Shown here one piece after another: positions 1-11,286 of a stretch of DNA of 64,000 nucleotides. This DNA comes from Cricetomys ansorgei. Lineage: Eukaryota; Chordata; Mammalia; Rodentia; Nesomyidae. The stretch covers positions 1,488,501 to 1,552,500 of the forward strand of contig JAMJFZ010000769.1 of the NCBI GenBank assembly GCA_026225945.1. Reading direction: 5' to 3'. The position numbers and the translations under genes were made by a program. Under the pieces are notes generated by a model. The model was not told the DNA's origin and did not search any database. It saw only the letters and a program-made list of their open reading frames with translations. Every line of letters begins with the position of its first letter. Positions within the stretch are counted from its first letter, which is position 1.

Positions 1-960
1 AAGAAAAAGATTTTAAAGGCAACTATATAAAGATAATAGAGATCCTTAAAGAAGTAATGAATAAAAATACATGAATAAATAAATAAATACAAATAAATAC
101 AGGAAAACACAAACAATTGGAGGAAATGAATAGATCTCTTAAAGAAAGCAAAAAAGGAAGAAAGAACCCATAAAGAAAACACAAACTGAGAGAATATTAG
201 CAATGAAAAATCTAGGAATGCAAACAGGAACTCCAGAGGCAAAATTCACTAACAGAATATATGAGATGGAAGAGAGAATCTCAGGTGTTGAAGATACAAT
301 AGAAGAAATAGATGCATCTGTCAAAGAAAAGGTTAAATCTAAAAATTTCTGACACAAGACATCCAGAAAATCTGGGACAGTATGAAAAGGCCAAACCTAA
401 GAATAATAGAAACAAATGAAGGAGAAGATTCCCAGCTCAAAGGCCCAGAAAATATTTTCAACAAAATCGTAGAAGAAAATTTTCCAAACCTAAAGGAGAG
501 GCCCCTAAAGGTACAAGAAGCATACAGAACACCAAATAGAGTAGACCAGAAAATAAAGCCCCCTTACCACATAATAATAAAAACAATAAGCATACAGAAC
601 AAAGAAAAATATTAAATGCTGTAAGGGAAAAAGATCAAGTAACATATAAAGGTAGACCTATTACAGTTACAAGTGACTTCTCTATGTAGACTCTAAAAGC
701 CAAAAGAGTCTGGACAGGTGTGTTTTAGACTCTAAGAAACTACAGATGCCAGCCCAGACTACTATACCCAAAAAAACTTTCAATCATTGCAGATGTAAAA
801 ATTAAGATATTCCATGATAAAGTCAAATTTAAACAATATTCATGTACAAATCCAGCCCTGTAGAAGATGCTAAAAGGAAAATTGCAATGGAAGAAGGTTA
901 ATTACACTGATGAAAAGACAGGAAATAAATAATCTCATACCAGCAAAACCAAAAGAAAGG
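1..960 (+). pseudogene. L1 ORF1 remnant (coiled coil, RRM, CTD)
   Basis: ORF1p is the L1 RNA-binding chaperone that trimerises through a coiled coil. The first ~330 bases decode to broken, lysine/glutamate-rich coiled-coil sequence. A 77-codon open stretch at 382-615 begins MKRPNLRIIE and carries the typical RRM sequence with LKGPENIFNKI and EAYRTPNR motifs. The CTD follows to about 880 in other frames (THE motifs for pyrimidine-rich ends are not clear). The ATG at 382 is internal to the family protein, so this is a surviving fragment, not a gene. Stops before 382 and after 615 show it is dead. Confidence 0.9.
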
Positions 961-969
961 AAGCAAACA

Positions 970-1044
970 TACACACACACACACACACCATCACTGTCAC
1001 CACTACCATCACAACCACCATTACTACCACCATCAACAACAACA
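970..1044. repeat. (AC)n / (ACC)n tract in L1 inter-ORF spacer
   Basis: About nine AC units are followed by irregular ACC/ATC trinucleotides. It sits between the ORF1 and ORF2 remnants. The second L1 has a related AC/ATAC tract at 8647-8686 in the same place, so the spacer itself seeded the microsatellite. Confidence 0.85.
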
Positions 1045-4000
1045 AAATAACAGGAATTAACAATCATTGGTCATTGATATCTCTCAATATCAATAGTCTC
1101 AATTTCCCAATAAAAAGACATAGACTAATAGAATGGATCTGAAGACAGGATCCATTCTTCTGCCGCATACAAGAAACACACCTCAACATCAAAGATAAAC
1201 ATTACCTCAGGGTACAGGGTTGGGAAAAGATATTCCAAGCAAATGGATCTAAGACACAGCCGGTGTAGCCATTTTAATATCTAACAAAATAGACTTCAAA
1301 CCAAAATTAATCAACAGACCGGAAAGGACATTACGTACTCATCAACTGAAGAATTCACCAAGTTGACATTTCAATTCTTAACATGTATGCCCTAAAAATA
1401 ATGGCACCCTCACTTTTTTAAAACAAACAAACAAAAAAACCCACTATTACAGCTTGCATCAAATATTGATCCTCACACACTAATAGTGGGAGACTTTAGT
1501 ATTCCATTCTCACCAATGGACAGCTCATCCAGACAAAAACCAAACAGAGAAATACTAGAGATAACAGACATTATAAAACAAATGGACCTAACAGTTATCT
1601 AGAGTACATTTTGCCCAAACAAAAACTATACCTTCTTCTCAGCACCTCATGGAATTTTCTTCAAAATTCACCACATACTCAAACACAGAGCAAGTCTCAA
1701 CAGATACAAGAAAATTGAAATAATCCTCTGTATCCTTTAGAAAGCTGTGTTTCAACAAAAGAAACACAAACTTACAAATTCATGGAATTGAATAGTTCTC
1801 TACTGAATCAAAAAAAATGGGTCAGGACAGAAAAACAAAAGCTATTAAAGACTTCCTAGAATTCATTGGAAATGAATATACAATATACCCAAACTTATGG
1901 GACACAATGAAAGCAGTGTTAAGAGAAAAGTTCATAACACTAAGTACCTACATAAAACAATTGTCAAGATCTCACACTAACAACTTAACAGATACCTGAA
2001 AGATCTAACAGCACACTTAATATCTAAACTAACAAAAAATTAACAAATTAACAAAATCAGAAACTTTTTGGGGGGAACATAGCAACAGACATCTAGGAAA
2101 TCCAAAGAATCATTAGGATATACTTTAAAATCTTGTACTCCACAAAATTGGAAAATCTAAAATACAAAATAATTTCCTCAAATTTTAACCAAAGTTAAAT
2201 CAAGATAAGATAAACAATTTAAATAAACTTATAACCCATAGTGAAGTACAGGAAGTCATCAAAAGTCTCCCTGCACTAATAAAAAGTCTCTTTCAAAGAA
2301 TAGTTAATTCCAATACTCCTCAAATTGAAACAGAAGAAGCACTGAAAAAATTAATTCTACAATTCCACAGTCATACTGATACCCACATCACATAAAGACT
2401 CAACAAAGAAAGAGAATTACAGACCAATTTCTCTTATGAACATAGATTCAAAAATGCTCAATAAAATACTCATGAATCGAATCCAAGAACACATCAAAAA
2501 GATCATCCACCATTATCAAGTACACTTCATTCTGGAGATGTAGGCTCAGTCAATACATACAACCCACCATATAAGCAAACTGAAACAAAAAAACAAAACA
2601 AAACAAACAACAAAACACAAGATCATCTCATTAGATGCTGAAAAGCATTAGAAAAAAATCCAATACCCCATCATGATAAAAATTCTGGAGAGATTAAGGA
2701 TACAAGGGATATTCATAAACAAAATAAAGGCAAGCCTACAGCCAGAATAAAATTAATTGGAAAGAAACTCAAAATTTTTCACTAAAAAAAATAAGAAAGA
2801 AGATAAGATTTTTTCATTCTATCCATATCTATTCACTGTAATACTGGAAGCCCTAGCTAAAGCAATAAGAAAACTAAAGCAGATCAAAGGGATAGAAATT
2901 GGGAAGGAAGAAGTCAAAGTATCATTATTTGGAGATAATATGGTAGTATAAATAAGTGACCCCAAAAGTTCCACCAGGGAGCTCCTATAGCTGATAAGTA
3001 CAAGATTAACTAAAAAACAAACAAACAAACAAGTAAATAAGTAAACAAACAAAAAACTGTAGCCCTCTTGTATGAAAATGACAAATAGCTTAAGGAACTG
3101 AGAAAGAAATCAGGGAAACAATACCCTTCACAATAGCCACAAATAATATAAAATATCTTGGGTATCTCTAACCAAGAAAGTGAAGGACTTGCGTTACAAA
3201 AACTTCAAGTTTTTAAAAGAAAGAAATTGAAGGAGATATCAGAAGATGGAAATATACTCAACACTCATGGATCTGTAGGATTAACATAGTAAAAATGGCC
3301 ATCCTACCAACAGCAATTTACAAATTCAACACAATCTCCATCAAAATTCAAACACAATTCATTATAGACCTGGAAAGACAATTCTCAACTTCATCTGGAA
3401 AAACAAAACTCTAGGATAGCTAAACAATCCTGAACAATAAAAGAACTTCTGGAGGTGTTATCATCCCTCATTTCAATTTATACTACAGAGCTATAGTAAT
3501 AAAAACTGCATGGATTGACATAAAAACAGACACATTAATCAATGGCATCTAATTGAAGACACAGCCATAAATTTTCATGCATATGTACATTTGATTTTTG
3601 TTAAGGAAGCCAGAAACAAACAATGGAAAAAAGAAAACATCTTTAACAAAGATTGTTGGTCAAATTGGATGTCTGCATGTAGATGAATGCAAATAGATCC
3701 AGATTTATCACTTTTTACAAAACTCAAGACCAAATGGATCAAAGACCTTAATATAAAACCAGATACACTGATAGAAGAGAGAGTGAGACATAACTTTGAA
3801 CACATTGGCACAGGAGGCAGCTTTCTGAACAGAACACCAATAGCTCAGGCACAAAGAACAACAACTCAAAAGTTTCTGTAAGAGTGAGGACACTGTCAAT
3901 GGGACAAAGTAGCAGTCTACAAAATTGGAAAAGCTTTTTCAAACTCTAAATCTGATAGAAGACTAGTATACAAACTATATAAAGAATACAAGAAAGAAGA

Positions 4001-4600
4001 TATCAATGAAATAAATAATCCAATTAAAAATTGGGATACAAATTTAAACAGAGAATTCTTGATAGAGGAATCTCAAATGGCTGAGAAACACTTAAAGAAG
4101 GTAAATGCAAATAAAAACTACTGTCAGATTCCATTTTACACCTATCAGAATGGCTAATATCAATAACACAAAGGACAGATCATGCTAGCAAGGATGTGGA
4201 GCAAGGGGAACACGGTTCAATTGCTGGTGGGAGTGCATACTTGTACAGCCACTATGGAAATCAATATGGTGGATGCTTGGGAAACTTGGGAATCTACCTA
4301 CCTCAAGATCAGCTATACCACTCCTGAGCATATACCCAAAGGACATTCCATCCTACCATAAGGTCACTTGTTCAACTACACTCACTGTGGCTTTATTAAT
4401 AATAGCCAGAAATTGGAAACAATCTAGATGTCCATCAACCAAAAAAATGGATAAAGAAAATATGGTACATTTACACAATGGAATACTCCCCAGCTGTTAA
4501 AAAAATATGAGTAATGTAATTAGGAGGCAAATGGAAGGAACTAGAAAAAAAATCATCCTGGATGAGTTAACCCAGACCTAGAAAGACAAAATGATATGTA
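1040..4600 (+). pseudogene. L1 ORF2 remnant (endonuclease-reverse transcriptase)
   Basis: ORF2p nicks the target and reverse-transcribes L1 RNA. The endonuclease start is visible at about 1040-1250 (LNIN, IKRHRL, QETHLNIKDKHYLRV), with a stop after EWI. The RT segment at 2390-2580 reads NYRPISLMN then [20 protein letters not shown]. The segment at 2757-2951 holds the active-site strand, but the expected F/YADD is LFGDN, so the second catalytic aspartate is asparagine, followed by a stop. The SPGPDG block is deleted near 2280. The C-terminal part at 4130-4500 reads RMAN, then LGKLG, IPLLSIYPKD and IIARNWKQSRCPST. Multiple frame changes make it non-functional. Confidence 0.92.
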
Positions 4601-6110
4601 CTCATTTTAAATGAATAGAGGTTGGGTAAAAAGGATGGCTGCAGGGAAAATACATGGATTTCTCTGGGAAGGGGAAATAGAATATACTTTTATGGGTGGA
4701 CTGGGCATGAATGGGGATGGGATCAGGAGAGAACAGATAGGGGGAAGATGGGATAGAGGGAGAGAGTATGGAGATAGATGGCTAAAATTTGGGGGTACTT
4801 GGGGAGTTGTGGAAACAAGGTGCAGTGGAAACTTCCTGGAATCAATGAGGCTGATCCTTAGTAATGGGAAATACAGAGCCTCAACTGGCCATCTCTTATG
4901 GCCAGGCAAGCCTTCCAGTTGTAGGACTGGATTCCATTCAGTTGAGTTGTTGTTTGAGAGGGTCCTGTGGAGATCCCCAAACATCCCAGGCTTATGCTAG
5001 CTACATAGAGTCTCTGAAAACTAAAAGTGGGGACCCCATTGTCAAGGACAGCATCCACACAGCTCATGAATGTGGAGAGGTCAAGCTTGTGTTTTCAAGA
5101 AGCCTTCACCCCTACCTTCTAGTCACTCTGGTGAGGTATAATACTGTGCAGACTACGAAAAGAAAAACATGGACTCCAACGAAGCCACAAAACCTTTGGC
5201 CTATAAGCCACAAAACCTTTGGTTTATAATATGTCCTGCATTGAAGATGTGCTGGGGCAATGTGCTGCAGAACTTGTGGGAGTGGCCAATCAATATCTGA
5301 TTTGATTTGATGCCCACTCCATGAGAGGGTACCCATGATCAACACTGTTTGGGTGGCCAGGAACCAAAGACTAGATAGTCGAGAAACCTAGAATAGAACC
5401 AAACACAACTAACCCTCATTCTAAATCAATGAAATGATTCCTAATGATATTCTTCTGTATTCATATGTCAGTGCCTTGTCCAGTCATCATCAGAGAGGTT
5501 TCCTCCAGCAAAAGATGGGTACAGATGCAGAGATCCCACAGCCAGACATTATGCAGAGAGAGTCTAAATTTGAGATGTCTATCTGGTCCCTCTCCTGGGA
5601 ACTCAGGGAATCCCACAGAAGAGGGGATGGAACAATTGTAGGAGCTAGAGGGGATGGAGGACACCAGGAGAATACAGTCCATTGAATCAACTAAATAGGA
5701 TGCATATGGGCTCACAGAGACTGAAGTAGCAAACGCTGATCCTGCATGGGTCTGCACTAGGGTCTTCTGCTTATATGTTGTGGCTGTTAGCTTGGTGTTT
5801 TTGTGGGACTCCTAAAAATGGGATTGAGTGGGTCTTTAACCCTTTTGCCTACTCTTGGGATTCTTTTTCTCCTGTTGGTTTGCCATATCCAGCTTCAGTA
5901 TGAGGGCTTTTGCTTTGTCTTATTGTAATTTGTTTTGTTGTGTTTGGTTATTGACTCTTGGAGGCCTGCTCTTTTCTGATGGGAGACAAAGGATGAGTGG
6001 ATCTGGAGAAAGAAGGTTGGGGAGAGATGGGAGGAGTGGAGAGAGGGGTAACTGTGGTCAGGATGTATCATATAAGAGAAGAATCTATTTTCACTAAAGA
6101 GGAAAGAGAA
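4600..6110 (+). other. L1 copy 1 3' UTR
   Basis: This is the long, G/A-rich 3' UTR of an Lx-type rodent L1. Landmarks include the GGAAGATGGGATAGAGGGAGAG purine stretch near 4740, a short tandem duplication of CCACAAAACCTTTGG at 5184-5222, CATCAGAGAGGTTTCCTCC near 5486, GTTAGCTTGGTGTTTTTGTG at 5787, and the end CTGTGGTCAGGATGTATC near 6051. Overlapping open frames of 120-130 codons on both strands (4607-5000) are by-products of low stop density in purine-rich DNA. The same landmarks recur at 10880-12375 and 53907-54883. Confidence 0.88.
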
Positions 6111-6124
6111 AAAAATACAAACAT

Positions 6125-7320
6125 GAACAATCACATTATTTTTGCCTATATTCTTAATTTCTAAGTATTATTGATGATTGCATGAATTTAACGTAAGATT
6201 CCTTAAAGTCATTAACCTAATTTTTTCAATATTTCAATTAAATGTGCTATTCTCTGTAAATGATTTCTACACACTTCCCCTTATTCCCAGGGGTAATTAA
6301 AAAATACATCATTCCATAAAAATGTTAAAAGGCTATGTGAACTTGAGTACACAATGAAACATAGCAACTAGGGACCTCTTTTATTTGTACCCCAAGCCTT
6401 TAGAGAATATCATTATTACACAAAATCATCACTGAACTCTCTTTGACCAAGTTTATCTAAGGACTCTACTCCTTCTGGCCAACATAAAATTCTCAATAGT
6501 TAAAACATTTCATAAACTGAATGGTGGACCTTTGGAACATTTCACAAAGCTGATAAAACTTAGGAAGATTATTTGAAGGAACCTCACACTGACACATTGT
6601 CATTTCTAAATGTCAGGACTTTGGACTCAGCTCATAAAATAAAATGAAGCTCATGCTTGAAGACAACAGTGCCCTTCTGACAGAAATCAGTTTGTAAGTC
6701 TTATAGATTGTAGTAGGTAAATTCTTAGTTCTAGTAAAATAGCCTCTCAGAGCAACTCAGAGTAGCAACTATTTTAAGGTCATGTGTACATTCCTGTTAA
6801 CAAATGACACAGAAGGGCTTAACAGGTGTCCAAGAATAGCTTTACACTTTTTCTAGTTCTATCTGAAAATTGTCCTTCAAACATCTGTCTCAAGCAAACA
6901 TGTAAAGTATAAGGAAAGGTTTTCAAACCAAAGTCACATCAATAGTTACTATCCTATCTTCTTTCCGAATAATCTCTTTATCTTTCAGATGCATAGAATC
7001 AAGTCTAAAAAGACATAATAGAATTTAGGGTTAAAGAGTCAGGAAAAAGTTAGAAAATATTTGCTTAGCTTGAATTGTAGGATGGAGCTATGTTATGCTT
7101 AAGTTTTAAAGTAATATTCACTGATGGAATAGGTTTTTTTTCTTTTTATCAATAACAAAATATTGAATTAATTTTAAATGAAGGATCTGAAAACCTTACA
7201 AAATTTACATTTTGCAAATAATTGGAAATACTATTATATTGCTGATTTGGCAGTAGTGATTTTCATCATCATTTTATGTATAAGGGTAACTATGTGTATT
7301 TGAGTATTTATGTGTGTGCA
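6125..7320. other. Unrecognised AT-rich sequence between two L1 copies
   Basis: I see no long open frame, SINE, LTR or L1 landmark here. It separates the A-rich tail of L1 copy 1 from the 5' end of L1 copy 2, showing these are two insertions rather than one element. Confidence 0.6.
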
Positions 7321-7325
7321 CGTGT

Positions 7326-7368
7326 GTGATAGAGAGGAGAGAGAGAGAGGGAGAGAGAGAAAGAAACT
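7326..7368. repeat. (GA)n simple repeat
   Basis: Interrupted GA/GGGA purine tract preceded by a short TGTGTG run. Confidence 0.85.
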
Positions 7369-7439
7369 GTGTTCCAACATCAATAAGACAAAATACATCA
7401 GTTAAATTCATTAAAGACAATTTTCAATGGACCAAAATG

Positions 7440-8117
7440 TGTTGATGTCACATTAAGAAATGAAAACTCAATCCCACACACCAACTATGGAAGACATGTT
7501 CTGCACCAGACCATGACTTCCCAACCACCAGAAGGAAAGGTAGGCAGACTCCTCATTTAACCCTCTCAACAGAACACCCTGTGCCCCGCAACCCCAACCC
7601 ACCAACATCTCTCAACATCTGCTCCCTCTCACCCCTCCCCGGCTCTGCCCGCTGGAGTCCCACACACCAACTTGGGCAGACATCTCCCACACACCAACTT
7701 GGGCAGACATCTCCCACGCTAGAACACAACAAGGTAACTGCCAGAAGAAGAAGGAAACCTGCTCACTCAACCTTCCCACTAGAACAAGCTGTGCCCCCAC
7801 CAAACCTAATCCACCACCATCTTCCCATCACAATTATCAACTCTCTCCACCACTGCCACCCACCTAAGTACCAGATACCAATTAGGACAGACATCCCCTA
7901 CACCAGAAGGAGACAAGGTAGACAGCCATAACAACAGGTAAGAAGCTTGGAAGCTCTCTATCTCAGCCCCTAGCCTAGGCAGAGACTCCCTGTGTGACAA
8001 GGGGCCACAAAGAACAGAAGATCAGAGAAAAAAAAGAAACTAAGGAATAAGACACTCATCCAATAAAGCAAAAACTCAGGAATTTGGCACCTAAACCTAG
8101 AATCACCCAAAGCCAGA
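7440..8117 (+). promoter_or_regulatory. L1 5' UTR with degenerate tandem monomers
   Basis: This C-rich, locally GC-richer stretch stands out from AT-rich surroundings. At least two degenerate units of about 200 bases can be aligned, starting with ACCAACTATGGAAGACAT (7480), ACCAACTTGGGCAGACATCT (7692) and a partial ACCAATTAGGACAGACATC (7878). Each unit has the order CACCAGAAG...AAGGTA...CAGA(C), CTCATTTAACC/CTCACTCAACC, and AGAACA.CCTGTGCCCC. Rodent L1 promoters are commonly built of tandem monomers, so this is inferred to be a dead L1 promoter. Inside it, a perfect 27-bp unit is repeated twice at 7659-7712. Confidence 0.75.
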
Positions 8118-8600
8118 ATGCCTAAGTGCCAGCATAAGAATACAGTCAACAACAACCAGGGCAATAAGTCACCACCAGAGCCCAATTGTCGTTCTACAGA
8201 AAATCCCTGAATACTATGACATAGGTGAAACAGAAGAAAAAGACCTTAATCCAACTTAATGAAGATAACAGAGGTGCTTAAAGAGGAAATGAATAAATTC
8301 TTCAAAGAAATTGTTGTGAAGACAATCAAGCAATTGGAGAAATTGAATAAACTCATCAAAGAAACACAGGAAAACACAAAGAATCAGAATAAATGAATAA
8401 ATCCATGAAAGAAAGACAATATAAAACAAACAATGGGAGGGAATGAATAAAATTATCTGAGATCTAAAGATAAAAATAGAAGCCATAAAGAAAACACAAA
8501 TTGAGGGGATATGGAAATGAAAAATCTAGAAAAGTGATCAGGAACTACAGAGGCAAGCTAAGCAACAGAATATAAGAGATGGAAGAGAGAATCTCAAGAA
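8118..8600 (+). pseudogene. L1 ORF1 remnant, N-terminus and coiled coil only
   Basis: The ATG at 8118 starts MPKCQHKNTVNNNQGNKSPP, the expected L1 ORF1 N-terminal sequence, and runs 30 codons to a TGA. Coiled-coil-encoding sequence follows in other frames up to GATGGAAGAGAGAATCTCA near 8580-8596. The RRM and CTD, present in copy 1 at about 277-912, are absent: the next bases correspond to copy 1 position about 912. No RNA-binding ORF1p could be made. Confidence 0.85.
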
Positions 8601-8692
8601 ATCACAGAAAATAAATAATCTCACACCATCATAATCAATAGAAGTGACACACACACACACAAACACATACATACATACACACACTAAAAAAC

Positions 8693-10878
8693 ATGGGCTA
8701 TAAAATAACAGGACCTCACAGGCATTGGTCATTGATAATCCTCAACATCAATGGTCTCAATTCCTCAATAAAAAGACACAGACTAACAGAATGGATTCCA
8801 AAACAGATTCCAGCCTTCTGCTGCATACAAGAAACACACCTCAACCTCAAAGATAAGCATTACCTCAGAGTAAAGGATTGGGAAAAGATTTATCAAGCAA
8901 ACAGACTTAAGAAACAAGCTGGGCTAGCCATTCTAATGTCCAACAAAATAAACTGCAAATCGAAATTAATCAAAGAAATGCAGACGGACATTTCATATTC
9001 ATCAAAGGAAAAATCCTCCAAGAGCACATATCAATTCTTAACATCTATTCCCCTAACAAAAGGGCCCCTACATTTGTGAAAGAAACATTACTACAGTTAT
9101 AAACATACATTGACCCTCATACACTGATAGTGGGAGATTTCAATACCCTACTCTCACCAACAGACAGGTCATCCAATAAAAACCAAACTAAACAGAGAAA
9201 CACTGGAGGTAACAGATATTATAAACAAAATGGACCTCACAGATATTTACAGAACATTTCATCAACACACAAAAAATAATATCATTTCTCACCACCTCAC
9301 AGAACCTTCTCCAAAATCGTTCGCCACATTCTTAGTCACAAAGCAAGCCTCAATAAATATAAGAAAATTAAAATAAGTCCCTGTATCCTATCAGACCACC
9401 ATGGATTAAAGCTGGACTTCCGTAACAGCAACAACAGAAGGCCTACAAATTCATGAAAACTGAACAACTCTCTACTAAATGATGATTAGATCAAGATAGA
9501 AACAAAGAAAGAAGTTAAAGACTTTCTAGAATTCAATGAAAATAAACCGACAACATACCCAAACTTATAGGACACAATGAAAGCAGTGCTAAGAGAAAAA
9601 TTCATAGCACAAAGTGACTACCATAAAAGAATGGAGACATCACTTACTACCAAATTAAGAGGATATCTGAAAGCCCTAGAACAAAAAGAAGCAAGCATAC
9701 CCAAGAGAAGTAGACAGCAAGAAAAAAATCAAACTGAGGGCTGAAAACAGTATAATAGAAACAAAGAGAATAGTTGAAAGAATCAATGAAACAAAGAGCT
9801 GGTTCTTTGAGAAAATCAATGAGAAAGATAAACCCCTAGTGAAATTAATTAAAAACTGGAGAAAGAATATACAAATCAACAAAATCGGAAATGAAGAGAG
9901 AGATATAACTAGAGATGATGAGAAAATCCAAAGAATCAGTAGTTCATATTTTAAAATCCTGTACTCCACAAAATAGGAAAATCTAGAAAAAAAGGATAAT
10001 TTTCTTGATAGATACCACCTAGTGAAATTGAGTCAAGATCAGATAAGCAATTTAAACTGACTTACAACCTGCAAGGAAATAGAAGAGGTCATTAAAAGAC
10101 ACCCAACCAAAAAAAAAAAAAAGTCCAGGGCCAGATGATTTTAGCTCACAATTCTATCAGACATTCAACAAAGAGTTAACACCAATACTCCTCAAGTTCT
10201 TCCACAAAGTAGAAGCAGAAGGAACACTACCAAACTCATCCTATGTGGCCACAGTCACCCTGATACCCAAATCACACAAAGATTCACCAAAGAAAGAGGC
10301 CACTTTCCCTCATGAAAACAGATACAAAAATACTCCAGAAAATACTCCAAACCTGAATCCAAGAACACATTTTTTAGAGGAATATCCCCTGGAATGTAGA
10401 CCCTACAATTTATATTTTAAACAGAAAGGTGGAATGTGTAGAAGAATAGCCCTGTGTGAAAGCCAGATTCTACATTCCGGGGGCTATTCCTCTACACACA
10501 TTAAAAAGAACATGCATCATGATCAAGTAGGCCTCATCCCAGAAATGTAGGGATAATTCAATATAAAAAATCAGTCAAAGTAGTCCACCATATAAACAAA
10601 CTGAAAGAAAATAAAAAAACACCTGATCATATTATTAGATGATAAGACAGCCTTTGACAAAATCCAACATCCCTTCATGATAAAAGTATTGGAGAGACTG
10701 GGGATATAAGGAACATACCTAAACATAATAAAGGCAATTTATACCAAGCCCACAGTCAACATCAAATTAAATGGACCGAGCTCACTGCAATTACACTAAA
10801 ATTAGAAACAAGACAAACAATACAATTATAAAATGGGGTACAGATATAAACAGAGAATTCTCAATAGAGGAATCTATT
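8693..10878 (+). pseudogene. L1 ORF2 remnant with intact start of endonuclease
   Basis: An open frame of 128 codons from the ATG at 8693 gives the N-terminal half of the APE-like endonuclease. The catalytic Asn (LNING, residue 18) and Glu (QETHL, residue 47) are both kept, and the frame closes at 9079 before the later catalytic Asp/His residues. RT sequence resumes near 10130 (SPGPDDFSSQFYQTF, then VTLIPKSHKDSPKKE). The sequence jumps at about 10814 from the KLNG...RQ region straight to the NNTIIKWGTDINREF region, losing the RT active site and thumb. Confidence 0.9.
10372..10495. mobile_element. Short insertion with 25-bp inverted termini inside L1 ORF2
   Basis: L1 copy 1 (2480-2500) shows the uninterrupted site. 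Here the L1 sequence is split by about 124 bases flanked by the direct repeat ACACATT (10365-10371 and 10496-10502). The termini 10375-10399 and 10470-10494 are inverted copies of each other, 23 of 25 bases matching. The minus-strand interior (GGAATGTAG...GGCTTTCACACAG..CTATTC.TCTACA) matches the ends of the CT-rich repeat copies near 21840-21890 and 53805-53858. It could be a foldback/MITE-like element, or an inverted fragment of that family inserted by L1 machinery; the 7-bp flanks do not decide between them. Confidence 0.8.
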
Positions 10879-10879
10879 C

Positions 10880-11286
10880 AGTTCTCAACAGAGAGGCTCT
10901 CTATGGCAGCAAAAGGGAGCAGACGCAGAAGCCCAGGGCAGATATGGAATCCGCTGTGTTGCCCAAATGTATCTTGAGGTTGCCTGGCCTGGTGCAGAAC
11001 TCATACAGACTGGAACAGAAGTGTGTGTCCCTGTACCTCTTGTCCATCCTTGAGTAGATTGCCCCTAGTGGGTTGCTTAGTTCAACACTGAAGAAGGGAA
11101 TTGTGCCTGACCCTATTGCAGCTTGTTATGCCATGTTTGAGCAGTAACCAACCCTGCAAAGACTGTTCTTTCTCGGGGAGAGGCAGATGTGGGAGTGGGA
11201 GCATGGGGGTTGTAGATCTGAGGTATAGGGGAGATACAAGTATTGGGGAGATATGGAAAGAGAAGAAGGGAGTATGGATGAGAGAA
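10880..11286 (+). other. L1 copy 2 shortened 3' UTR
   Basis: Begins at CAACAGAGAGGCTCTCTATGG, equivalent to copy 1 position about 5486, and ends in purine-rich GGAGATATGGAAAGAGAAGAAG. It is about 400 bases against 1.5 kb in copy 1. Confidence 0.8.

Larger units (their letters stand above)
1..6110 (+). mobile_element. LINE-1 copy 1 (Lx-like), decayed, ORF1 tail to 3' end
   Basis: This is a rodent L1 non-LTR retrotransposon that enters the window inside ORF1. Translation in shifting frames gives, in order, the ORF1 coiled coil and RNA-binding domain, an AC/ACC-rich inter-ORF spacer near 970-1045, ORF2 endonuclease, reverse transcriptase and C-terminal region to about 4600, and a 1.5 kb purine-rich 3' UTR ending near 6078-6110 in an impure A-rich tail. 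Stops and frameshifts occur throughout, and several segments present in the copy at 7440-11358 are missing (around 2000-2050 and 2270-2300). It cannot be autonomous. The level of decay suggests an old Lx-type insertion; the subfamily is inferred, not checked. Confidence 0.93.

Noticed and set aside
4607..5000. Overlapping 125- and 129-codon frames on opposite strands
   Set aside because: They sit in the purine-rich L1 3' UTR, where stop codons are rare; no domain is seen.
8580..8620. ORF1 deletion in L1 copy 2 as a spliced, re-integrated transcript
   Set aside because: Copy 1 has AG|GT at the left side and an AG at the right, but copy 2 keeps about 9 bases upstream of that AG, so the junction is not an exact splice.
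10374..10495. Insertion as a Tc1/mariner-type element with TA duplication
   Set aside because: Both ends abut TA, but removing the insert on that assumption does not restore the L1 sequence; the ACACATT duplication does.
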